A DNA stretch of 64,000 nt. Source: Dichetophora obliterata (lineage: Eukaryota; Arthropoda; Insecta; Diptera; Sciomyzidae). The stretch is taken from the NCBI GenBank assembly GCA_963920525.1, contig OY986436.1, forward strand, positions 11,273,001-11,337,000, in the 5' to 3' direction. The position numbers were made by a program, and so were the translations under genes. This document shows positions 45,450 through 55,872 of this stretch, one piece after another (position 1 is the first letter of the stretch; each line of letters starts with the position of its first letter). The notes under the pieces were generated by a model. That model did no database searches. It saw only the letters and a program-made list of their open reading frames with translations, and was not told the origin of the DNA.

Positions 45450-46925
45450 AAATATTTTTAATTTTATATCCTCTTGTTTTAATAGACGCAAGTAAAAAAA
45501 CAACAACAATTCTAAATAAAAAGGTGTATGGAAAAAAGTGTCGTTTTTCAGATTTCACTCAAGCAAATCACAAAACGAGGCGTAAAAAGCTTCGCTTCAA
45601 AAAGTTTTGCAAAATTTTTGTTGTTTGTGGTTCCATCCTTACGGCGAACTAATTGAATTCAAAGAAGGGGTACGAAAAACATATTTTAAAAATTTTACTT
45701 AATCTTAAGGCTAGCAAAATTACCCTTTCAACAATATAAAAATTATGGTGGCACTCAATGCGTCCTTGAGATATGGACATTTTGGCATCTAAACAAAGAT
45801 TTATATTAAAAAATCTATTGAACTTTTTAACAAAAAAAATTTTAATGAAATATATTAAAAACAGCGAAGATGTTGGCATTAAAAGTAAAAACTTTGATTT
45901 TCATTTAATTTTTTTTTTTTAATTTTAATCCGTTGTACTAAAAATTATTGTACTAAAATATATATTAGCTGCGTTTTTTAAAGGGAGATCAGGATCATAT
46001 CATCGCATTTGCAAGGAAAGCAAAAACAACAAATAATAGAGCAAGTGAGCTGGACATTTAAATTGATCCAATTTTATGTTTTTAAGTGTTGAAAGCGCAA
46101 CCTTAAAAGTAGACAACACTTAGCCGTTATTGACGGCTAGATGACGCTGCGACTGAAAAAACTGGCAGTACTGCATTTTTTGACATTTTAAAAGTTTTGT
46201 TAAGCAAAATATTTCGCAAGACTTATCTACTAGCTACATAAGAACGTCAGATATTCTTCTGTAAGCAGAAAATAGCACCACCTGTCTGTAATCCCGAACG
46301 TGTGGGGTTAAATTTGAAAATACTTTTGGTAGACATCATTTGGCTATTCACCGCAAGGAGCTAAAAAACTAAGTAGACTACTATAAGGAAGATTTTATAT
46401 AAACCAAAATGTTCGTAATTACTCTAGACACACAACTGCATTCCTAGAGATGAATGGGGACTTTAAAATTATATGGAGAATTTAAAACAAAACTCAATTT
46501 TTCTAATAGCCTAGTATGAAAAAATAGATTTTTAGCCATAACTTTTGATTGGAAAGAGATATTGGGGTAATTTTTTCACATAAATTATTTTTGAGACTTG
46601 AATTTTTTGTAAAAAATATAAAAACAACATTTTGGAAAAAATAAATATCGCGAAAAAATCAAAGTTCTTTTGATGACAAGAACAGTAAAATAATTTTTGC
46701 GCTTAGCTGGAAGAATTTTTGCAAATAAATGCTATGTCATACGAAATGTAGCCAGATGTGCAATTTTTAATTGATTTCATTTTTGCAACAACAACAATTT
46801 TTGAGTCATTTTTTGAGTAAAAAGTCAATATTTTGGACCTTTTTTGACATAATCATAAAACATATATACACTGACTTAACGGTACAGTCAACCTATTTCT
46901 GTGAGAGATTTTATTAAACTTTTGA
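45450..46925. other. No gene; one dispersed-repeat fragment
   Basis: 45835-45905 matches part of the 7505-7700 repeat (AGCGAAGATGTTGGCATTAAAAG, then ACTTTGATTTTCAT). Otherwise AT-rich, with nothing recognised. Confidence 0.45.
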
Positions 46926-46929
46926 ACAA

Positions 46930-47135
46930 AAAAAAATTTGAATGAAATATATTAATGGACAGCGGAGATATTTTCATCGAAAGACCAAACTTTGATTTTC
47001 ATGTCCTTCTTTTTTCATTCTTAGGTAACGATGTTTTATGAAAAAGTCGTTGTAATGAAAATTTCTACATTTTTAAATATATGTGAGTGTTTTTGATGTC
47101 AAGTAACAGAAATTTTTTAAAATTAAATACACAAA
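46930..47135. repeat. Dispersed repeat, copy 2
   Basis: Ordered matches to 7505-7700: GATATTTTCATCGAAAG, TTTGATTTTCATG, TAGGTAACGATG and AACAGAAATTTTTTAAAATT. It directly precedes a LINE 3' fragment. Confidence 0.6.
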
Positions 47136-47174
47136 ACCTCCTTTGATAACCTTTTCAAGATAAAAGTCCTACAG

Positions 47175-47640
47175 TTGGTCCACAAATTAATATTTTCCGC
47201 TGAACCTATCTATATTTTCGAGAGACTTCGATTTACACAATCGCGCCGTAATAATAATATTATATTAGCAAGACACTCCTGCCTTGTCTCCGAAAGACAA
47301 TTCTTCATATATGGTCCACGTCTTTGGAATTCCTTAGATCATAACACACAACAAATTAGCAGCGCTGTCAATTTTAAAAAGAAACTATTATCGTCATTGT
47401 CGTCCCTTAATTAGTTTAACATGTCGTCCATTAGATATAAGTCCTTTTAAAGTATTCAATCAGATTTAATATTTATTTGTTATAATTTTGTATGTTTTCG
47501 ATTTTTTATTATAATAAGCTCTTCATGTTAGTTTTAAGTTTTCGTATATTAAATATAAGTGTTTACAATATTAAATATTTACTGCCATATTTCTTTTCTT
47601 AATGACTAGTGCTAGTTAAGAGATATTATATCTTGTAACA
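47175..47640 (+). pseudogene. LINE C-terminal fragment with 3' region
   Basis: The 79-codon frame (47175-47414) has the end-of-RT signature ARHSCLVSERQFFIYGPRLW followed by NSL, close in style to SPRLFNNLP in the LINE at 1611-4867. All catalytic blocks are missing. The sequence after the stop is AT-rich 3' untranslated DNA. It is a severely 5'-truncated copy of a related but distinct LINE. Confidence 0.6.
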
Positions 47641-47661
47641 CTAAGAACTGCAAATAATAGC

Positions 47662-48074
47662 TGCGTTTTATTCGTTCTGGTTTAACCAGTGAACGAATAG
47701 ATCGCATTAGTTAAAGCTTTGTAAGTTTTGCCTTAGACCGTTTGGGGCATTGTCGCCAAATGATATGACCAAACGGCTGATTGCAAAACAATTCCATTAC
47801 TACTTCTGACCGCTTGGGGCATTGTCGACGATGATATGACTAAACAGCACAGATGTGTCTTTTGCCAGCATTGGGTGACTAAGAAGGGTTGTAAATCAAA
47901 CTCTTACTTGCGAGTGCTGCCACAAACTAAACCAATAGCGACATCTATAGAGCCGTAGCGAAAAAAAAATAGTTCAACGAGATGAACTAGCTACTGAGCA
48001 AGTTCATCTTTTTGTTAGTGTTCTGCATGTTATTTAGAACCTATTTGGTTTAACCAGAACGAATAAAATACGCA
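47662..48074. mobile_element. MITE with ~25-bp TIRs
   Basis: TGCGTTTTATTCGTTCTGG at the left and its near-complement CCAGAACGAATAAAATACGCA at the right, each next to a TTTAACC word. Two internal copies of GGCATTGTCG...ATGATATGACYAAACRGC lie at about 47747-47776 and 47817-47848. No clear target duplication. Confidence 0.65.
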
Positions 48075-48119
48075 TAAAAAAGTATTATAATAAAAGTATT
48101 ATAATAACAAAATTACCGT

Positions 48120-48293
48120 TAGTTGAAAAATTTCGGAGGGGGCGTGGCAAAAACTAAGTATGTAACATTTTAAGTTAGGATGCATTTAATATGTATACTT
48201 AGTTTGAGTGAAATCCATTGTGCCGTTTAGATTTGTATAAAGGCCAAACAAACAAACAAACAGAAAATGAGTTTTATTACTATAGATTGCTTA
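48120..48293 (+). repeat. Tail fragment of the 11268-type repeat family
   Basis: Contains GGAGGGGGCGTGGC and ends AAACAAACAAACAAACAG followed by ACTATAGAT, the tail style seen at 12671 and 13275. Confidence 0.5.
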
Positions 48294-48370
48294 GTTAATT
48301 TTTGATAATTAATTCTGATCTATTCTTGGATTTTACATTAAGTCTTAATTAACGCTGTTTATATCAAGTA

Positions 48371-49470
48371 AGCTTTGAAAAAGGCAACAACAACAACTCT
48401 GTATAGATCAGTGGTCATCAACAACACCACTGTTGTTGATGGTTCAAGCAACAACAAAGAGAGCTTTCCGAGTGCACAGCTTTACACCGAAACAAGAAGT
48501 TGTTAAAAGCTCTCGTACCATTTGATGCAATAAAATATTGTCGAGTGTTTGATTTTCAATAAAACGTTTTTTTTTTTATTTTTGTGTTTGTTTTTCGCTA
48601 GTTTAAAATAGACAAAAGCAAAACTGGTAAAGCTGTTGAGTAGAATAAATTCATTTTTTTTATCTATATAATATATATGTGTTCTAATTTTTTATTTAAA
48701 TTTTTAATGTTTTATATTGTCCTGTCTTAATTTTAATGGCAGATTTGAATAAGAAACATTTTAAAAAAATGTACGTACATTCATTAATGAGACAGCGAGC
48801 AACACCCTTACCGCATGAACGCTCAAAGCCTACTGACTAAAAATTTAAAGCACAGGAAAAAAAAACAAACTTTTACGCAGTGTACCAGCGTTGCCAGAGA
48901 GCCGCGAAGAAAATTCTTCATAGTGATATACAAAAATCTGAATTTCTACCAAAAATACTTACTTTTAAAAGTTTTCAGACTAGATGCCTAGGATAATAAA
49001 CAATTGTTTTTGTTTTTCTTTTATCGAAAAATAATGACTTTTTAAAATACGACTTTTTCATAATAAAGTAACATACATTTGCCAATTTTATATTCAAAAT
49101 TATTGAAATTAATTGCCACTTGCAATTTGTACTCTAGGCTTAATCTTTAAAACAAATAAGATCTTTTAATAAAACATAACAAAACAAATGTGATATTTTA
49201 ATAATAATTAAAATTCAGTTCACTTCGATAGAATATATAATTTATATAATAGATTTCAAGTTATTTTATACATTTATATAAAAAAAATAATAAACATAAA
49301 ATATATCTCGTCGGTTTACGAACAGAAAACACTAAGAGTGTCGTAGATTTCCTACTAGACTGTACTAAGTCAGTATTTTACGTGTTCGTTTATTCAGTTT
49401 CTTGAACAATAATTCAAAATGACTTAGCCCGTTGTGCTTGTAAATCTACAACTCACTAAGTGCTTTCTGC
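48371..49470. other. No gene; weak foldback-family trace and hairpin
   Basis: A short match to the foldback arm (AAGGCAACAACAACAACTCT, about 48380) is followed by a hairpin ATCAACAAC/GTTGTTGAT at about 48418-48442. The rest is featureless AT-rich DNA. Confidence 0.4.
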
Positions 49471-49712
49471 TTGTAAACTAATGGTATGTACATATTTTAT
49501 CGTGGCTTAGGTAATGTAGAATTAAAGTTTTTAAGTAATTCAGTTTGATGCTGAAAAGTGCTACAAGTGACTTTGAATAATTTTGAGTCAATAAAATTCC
49601 CGAAATTGTGTCGGTTTCTAGTCTATTTCGTAGTTCAGCTTTATTTATATTTATTTTTGTAAATATTCTTTCCACATTAGCAGAAGAATAAGGCAAGCAC
49701 AATAGCTCTTAA

Positions 49713-50007
49713 CCCATTAAGCGCCACTGTACTCATTTGAGTACAGCAAAATATTTTTAACTTTTAAAGTTTTCTTTGTTGTTCAGCGTTAGTGAATTTT
49801 TTTGTTAATTGCCAATTGTTAAGCGGGTCAATTCCAGTTCTTTCTCATCTGTTTTTCAAATATGTTTTCTTAAAAAAAAAAAAATAAAATAAAAAAAAAT
49901 AAAAAAAAAACTTTTTTTTTTTTTTTTTGTTATTTAAGTTGTTTTCTATTGTAAAATAAACATTTTTTGGACTTTTCACTTTTACTTTTCATTTGGCTGT
50001 TAATGGG
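49713..50007. mobile_element. piggyBac-like MITE in the hAT C-terminal coding block
   Basis: Ends CCCATTAAGCGCCA and (other strand) CCCATTAACAGCCA, flanked by TTAA at 49709-49712 and 50008-50011. 295 bp, with a palindrome TGTACTCATTTGAGTACA near the left end and long A/T runs in the middle (about 49870-49930). Confidence 0.8.
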
Positions 50008-50981
50008 TTAAACAAATTTTGTCAATTTTTGAAATGCAGAACCTGATTCTCTCATTTTTACTGTTTGTATCTCTTTCCGCAATGTGTCTACGTACATTTT
50101 ATCGATGTCTTCTAAAATTTTATTCAAATTTAGATTTCGAAGTTCTCGAAATTCGTTGTCAATATTTTGAATATCTTTCGGTGGCACTTAATTCGGAAAC
50201 AGTTTTACAAGGTCTTGAAATGATTGCACCTCACGATTAAATAGCTTTTTAGGATCAATCAAGGCAAGATTCTTCAAAACTGGATCATTAAAATTACAAC
50301 TTTTTTAATTTGAGTCTCTACGTATGATTTTCCGAATTTTCGAATTCGGGTCATCTATAAATAAAACTTTGGGTTTTACAAAATTATCTAAAACCGTCAA
50401 AAAAGTCGCTTCATGCTGTTATGCATGCAAGGGTTTTGAACATTTTTCACTCTGAAGTAACTTATTCATTTTGTTCACTATTGGTAATATATATTTTAGA
50501 AAACATAAATACAGCTCATTGACAATATTCAGATTTTATGAATAGTTTTAGCAATTTCCAGGTTGTCGCCTTCACCGCAAAGGCGAAGTAGATCTTCAAA
50601 GGAGTAAAAACCTCAAGAACACGACAAACAACAGCTTCTAAGGACAACCATCTCATTTGGGATGGATGAAGCATTTTTTCGGCTTAAGTTCTAATAATTT
50701 AAAAATTTCCTGAAGTTTCTCGTTTCTCTTAGGCAATTTGAAATATAATTTTAAATATCCCGAACCACAGACTCAACCGAAGGGGGTATACGAGGAACAC
50801 AATGCTAGTGAGTGGCAAATGCATTTTAAAATAAATAAACCTTGTATATCTCTTTTTTGAAAAGTTGTGCTACAGAATGATATTGGCCTGTCATGTTGTT
50901 TGCACCTTCTGCCGCAAAGTCTATCATTTGGTTTTTGTAATCTACAAAATTTTTGTTAAAAAAGTCTGTAATATGCTTATA

Positions 50982-52272
50982 AAGGGTGTTTTTTATCATA
51001 ATGAATCATAGAAATATATTTTTAATATCAATGAAATGGGCTTTATTGGATAAAAAATTTTATGACATTAATGTCTAAATATGATTTTGGCCATGTGGCT
51101 GCCACGACTGGCGCGTACAAGGGGCAATCTGGAACACCAATTTTCACAAACTTTTCGCAGCATTTGCGGCCGTATCTCGCCAATAACTCTTCGAATGTTG
51201 ATTTCCAGGTGTTCAATTGTTTGTGGTTTATCGACGTAGACAAGTGACTTTACATAACCCCAAAGAAAATAATCCAATGGGGTTAAATTACACGATCTTG
51301 GGGGCCAATTAATTAGGCCATTTCGTGAAATTATTTTTTCGTCTTTTTCCTTGAGTTTCCTTGAGTAAATCAATTATAGCGCCCGCTGTGTGGCATGTGG
51401 CTCCGTCCTGTTGGAACCACATGTCAGCAAGATTAATGCCAGCTAATTGAGGTATGAAAAAACTTCGAATCATGTTCCTATACCGTTCACCATTGACAGT
51501 AACATTCTGACCATCATCGTTTTTAAAGACATATGGGCCAATGACTCCGCCAGCCCATAAAGCGCACCAAACAGTAATTTTCTGTGGATGTAATGGTGTT
51601 TCGACAAAAACTTGTTGATTCTCCTTACTCCAAATACGACAATTCTGTTTATTTACGTACGCGTTCAACCAAAAATGGGCTTCATCGGAAAATAAAATTT
51701 TCCATGGAAATTCAAAATCAATATCAATTTGTGCTTCAGCCTATTCGCCGAATTGGCGGCGCATGCGATGGTCGTCTGGCTTTAATTCCTGCACAAGTTG
51801 AATCTTGAAAGGTTTTAAGCCAAGAACTTTTAGTAAAATCTGCCATAAAGTGGAAGGACACAATCCAGTTGCTGAGAACGGCGACAATTTGGTTGATTAG
51901 GATCATCTTCAATGCTTTCCTGTACAGCGGCTACAGATTCTTTAGTGCGCACTGTTCGGCATCTCAGGGGATGCACATTATCAGTAACAGTAAATGTGGT
52001 CCAAAAACGATCTATTGTTCTTGGAATTAGCAGGTCTGAAGGACGATTATGTACGCCATAAAATGGACGAAGTGCACAATAAGTTTGACGAACAGAACCA
52101 TTATTTTGATTAAAAATTTCCACAATTTGCACGCATTACTCTGATGTAAGTCGATCCGTAATAAAAGGTCAAAGCAAATTAAACAAAAAACAACTATCAG
52201 CTTTTAAAAAGGTGGTCAAATAAAGCAGTGATGCCAACTCAAAGTTGTATCACTCTATAAAAAACCACCTTT
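50982..52272 (-). mobile_element. Second rosa-type mariner, full-length but decayed
   Basis: Ends AAGGGTGTTTTTTAT and (other strand) AAAGGTGGTTTTTTAT, flanked by TA at 50980-50981 and 52273-52274. At 1291 bp this is a usual full length. Deleting it with one TA rebuilds an in-frame hAT reading, TLYKHITDF, which confirms the boundaries. Confidence 0.88.
51068..52132 (-). pseudogene. rosa-type mariner transposase with frameshifts
   Basis: The N-terminal frame (52132-51830) contains the helix-turn-helix region (IVEIFNQNNGSVRQTYCALR) up to SQQLDC. The catalytic part begins around 51690 with SDEAHFWLN, then NAYVNKQNCRIWSKENQQ, VTVNGERYRNMI and WFQQDGATCHTA (51668-51309). The last block is in another frame (51373-51068) with WPPRSCNLTPLDYFLWGYVK, RASRGSHMAKIIF and the stop. 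At least two frame changes separate the pieces. It is clearly the same family as the copy at 31618 but from a different lineage, with divergent TIRs (AAAGGTGG type against CAGGGTTG type). Confidence 0.85.
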
Positions 52273-53189
52273 TATAAAGTGATAGCGTCACAAGCAGCAA
52301 CATCAATTAAGCCAAGGAATAAATCATGAACTTTAAAATTATTGCATATTCTCACAAGACTTAAAGTTTTTTTGTTAGATATGTCCGTAGACTCGTCTAT
52401 GCAGAGTGAAAATTTATGCAATTTCAACAAATTACAGATATTTTTGAATTGAAAAGCTCCCAAAACATTTTTAACTATTCACGTTGTTTTTGTCCTATTA
52501 CAATTTATATTTAATGCAATTTCTGAATCAGAAAATGAGCCTTTTTAAACATTTTGTTAAACGATCCATGCTTAAAAATGATAAATTGCTTTCAGCACTT
52601 AGTTGCAACTCAGCAATAGCAACCTGTTTCTTTATCACAGTTATTGTTAAGTTTGTGGTCACTCAACCACGTATTACAGAATTTCTGTATTCTTTTTGAG
52701 ACCTTTAAATATTTTTTAAGCAATTTGTCTATTTTTTTTATATAAACACTTACCACGGAAGGTCCCACAACATCTCTAATGGAGTTATTACTTTCTGGGA
52801 TTGTAGCTGTGACAGTTGACAATTCAGATGAAGCATCGAGGGCGGAACACGACGTTGTAGTGCTAGCAAAGATTGCGCACTTTGGGTCGATGCGAGTTTT
52901 GCCGTTTAAAGCTGCACTGCTGGCATTTTGTGATTTAGTGAACATAGATTTGCTAGTGCCAGGAGTATCCGCTGCAGATGCGCCAATGGTGGAACGAAAT
53001 TGTCTGGAACTAGCACTATCAATTGGAGCTTGGTCCAAGCCATTGGTTACACCAAATTTTCTGGTGCCTGATGTTTCAGTGAAACGTGTGTTTGTAGCAG
53101 AACAAAATTTGCTATGTTTATTATAGAGTGAAGTAAAATGTACCGAAAACGCTTTGATAGTAGGAAAGTAGAGAAAATATAAGTACAAT

Positions 53190-54000
53190 TACAATACCAA
53201 ATAAGTACAATTTTATTGAAAATATCAACCCTGGTATAGAGTTGAGCACACAGCAGACTAGACAGATTGTTTCCTGTTTTTACGCCGCAAAACGTGGCCT
53301 TCTTGACCACTGTGCAATCTAGTATATTTACCATAAAATTATTTCACAATAAAAAAATTTGGGACACAACTTTTTTATGATAACCGATTTCGGCTATATG
53401 TAAGGTGCGCTGATTTGGTTCAACTCTTCACCAACTCTTTCTTGCTACAAAAGCAAAAAATGTGTACAGCATTTTATTATTACTCTCCTATAATTTTTTT
53501 GAGAAATATACTAGATTATTTTTTTTCAATTATATGAGAGTTATTGGGCTAATTTGGTTGAACTTTACACCTGCTACTTTTTGCTACAAAGAAAATTTGT
53601 GTACAAAATTTTAATGTTCGGTGATAATTTTTTGGGATATTAAACAAATAACCGATTTTAGTTAAACGTTAGGTGGTCGTGTCACTTATGCATTTCAAGC
53701 AAAATTTAGGTGGGTTACACTGTGTGTCATGGCGCAATTTCGTAACTCATTACATCACAATAAACTGCGCTTGAGCTGCGGGTTTTAGTGCAGAATTTTT
53801 TGCTGTGTGTTTCTTATGTCTAATCTGTTGCTGTGTTCGATGAATGTCTGCAAGTGTGTTGTTATGTGCATTAGTATTCGATAAAAAGTTTTTATTACAG
53901 CGCATTAGAAACACGTTAGCATGCTTAACCGTTATTGGTGCGACAGCTGGACACGTTCTTGTTGCGCTCTTTCCGTTATCGCTGTCACTCACTCCGAGCA
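53190..54000. repeat. Two-copy ~150-bp tandem repeat and flanking DNA
   Basis: CTGATTTGGTTCAACTC...TTGCTACAAAAG...TGTGTACA at about 53410-53515 recurs as CTAATTTGGTTGAACTT...TTGCTACAAAG...TGTGTACA at about 53559-53655. A trace of the foldback arm (GCAGACTAGACAG) is at about 53252. No gene. Confidence 0.5.
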
Positions 54001-55872
54001 ATGTTCGAGTGGGCAGCTGTTCTTTTGTTATTTTTCTTTTTTCTTGTACTCTTTCTGCATTCTATTTCCAACTCCGATTACTTGCTTGTTAGTGGAAAAA
54101 AATTATGCAGCACAAACTGGCGCCACTGTCTGGCTGCTATTATTGACTGCCAACAATAGTACCTACACAGCTGCGACAACATCAGCTGGATAATAGAACA
54201 TAGATACCTTCTTTAAAGAATTAACAACAACAATTTGTACTCACTGTATTAGTGAGAAGCAGAAGAAGAAGAAGAAGCAGACTTGTCGGTTGTCATTTAA
54301 GCAATTCATTTTTTTTTTATTTCTACAAGCACATTTTTGTTTCGTCTGTGTTTTCAAATCTGTAAAAGTTCTTTAAAGATGCTTAAAGCTCGTTTTGCTC
54401 TCGAATATTGCTTGTTGTGGTGCACACAAGCGGAAATATTTCTTTAAATGTGCAAGAATTTGCTTTGAAATGCAAAGCTTTGTTGATCTTAAAGCTTAAA
54501 AAGTGCCAGCAAACAAGCACAAAAATATTCCTGTTTTGCGTATCAATGACATTTTTAAAATTGTTTTTCCATGTTCCAGTAATTGAGGATTTTTTTATCA
54601 TCTTCTGCCGAGTCATTCAGAAATGTTTTCAATCTCTGTTTAATTTAAAGTTTATTTAACAAAAATGTATAACTTTTAAAATTGAATAAAGCTTTTGCAT
54701 GCTGTTTTGACAATGACGATAACAACATCAATCCTCTGTTCTAACCAAAATTTAAGTCTTTAAACGGCACTCAAAGCTTTTAAGCATTTTCTATATTTTT
54801 GTTTTGCTTATGTTTTTTAACGCAATTACTTTCTTGGGTCTGACAAACTTTTTTACTCAAATGTTAAAATATGCAAAAGTCGTAAAAAAGCTTACTTTGC
54901 AAGCTTTACATATTTGCATACATAAATTGAATGGCTGCGCGCAAATCAAATGTTATGTTTTAATTACTTTTAGGTACTGAATTTTATTTTAATGCAATTA
55001 AAAATGGCAGCGGCAGCTTTTTTAGAGCTGCACATAAAAATGCTAACAACTGAATTTGAGCGTGTGTGTGACAAAGGAGAGAACAAATAGTCCATAAATT
55101 TCTATAAACTGCATGTATGTGTGCATAATAACTACGCACACACATGTACATACACACAGCCATCAACTTTTATGCACATACGCGTCATTAAAATTTTACC
55201 GAATGGCAAAAATTCTAAATAAAACAAAAGCATTAAAAGACTGCAAAAAAAAATTTTAAATAACTAGCGCAAAAAACGTTATAACTACAGTTATGGCAAA
55301 ATATGTCTAAAATTTTTAATAAATATTTTTGTATGTGTTTATTCGTATGTGAGCATGTGTAATCGTTGGAGTAATTAAAATGCAGAAAACTTATAGGTTT
55401 GAGCTTTGCTTATCCTAAAAGTATGCTTTAAAAATGTCTTTAAATTTAGTTTTTTGTTCGTGTGCCTGCAATGCTGTAGCGAGGCTTAATGATTTCAACA
55501 CACACACACACACATATAAACAAATACTAGCACCAAAAAACAGCACACGAATAACGGATGCAAGCTCTTTACAGCTTTATTCTTTGCTGATGGTTTTCAT
55601 GTAAATTAAACACGTATTTGCATATTTCCAAGGGTGTGCGTAGTTTTGTGTATGGGTGCCATTTGTATTTGTAGCTTGTAAAACTAAAAGTAAAGTTTAT
55701 TAAAATGCTTAAAATATGCTTGAATGTGAAATAATCGCATAGTCTATTGCTTCGTTTAAGGTAAAGTGCTAAAAATTATCATATTTTCTCCCATGTGATA
55801 TTAAAAAAATACTTTATTATTTCTTGTTTTTTTGCTCAACTCTTCAATGCAACTTTACGACTTTATTATATT
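54001..55872. other. No gene recognised
   Basis: Overlapping short frames at 53750-54193 follow no known domain. An AAG run lies at about 54262-54278 and a (CA)n at about 55498-55512. Otherwise nothing. Confidence 0.4.

Larger units (their letters stand above)
49478..53188 (-). pseudogene. hAT-type transposase gene (DUF4371 plus dimerisation domain), decayed
   Basis: Read on the minus strand. A Ser/Thr-rich first exon (to 52754) ends at a perfect GTAAGT donor. Sequence from about 52705 carries QKFCNTWLSDHKLNN. 52463-52272 encodes FSLCIDESTDISNKKTLSLV and LGLIDVAACDA. After a mariner (50982-52272) the frame resumes at about 50979 with HITDFFNKNFVDYKNQMIDF and NNMTGQYHSVAQLFKKEI, then damaged sequence with SIPNEMVVLRSCC. 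A TTAA MITE (49713-50007) separates AFQKLTKFV from CLPYSSANVERIFTKI, the hAT C-terminal dimerisation block. Multiple stops make it inactive. The element's own TIRs were not found. Confidence 0.75.

Noticed and set aside
53750..54193. Overlapping open frames suggesting a host exon
   Set aside because: Frames on both strands are similar in length, codon content is not distinctive, and no splice or domain evidence was seen.
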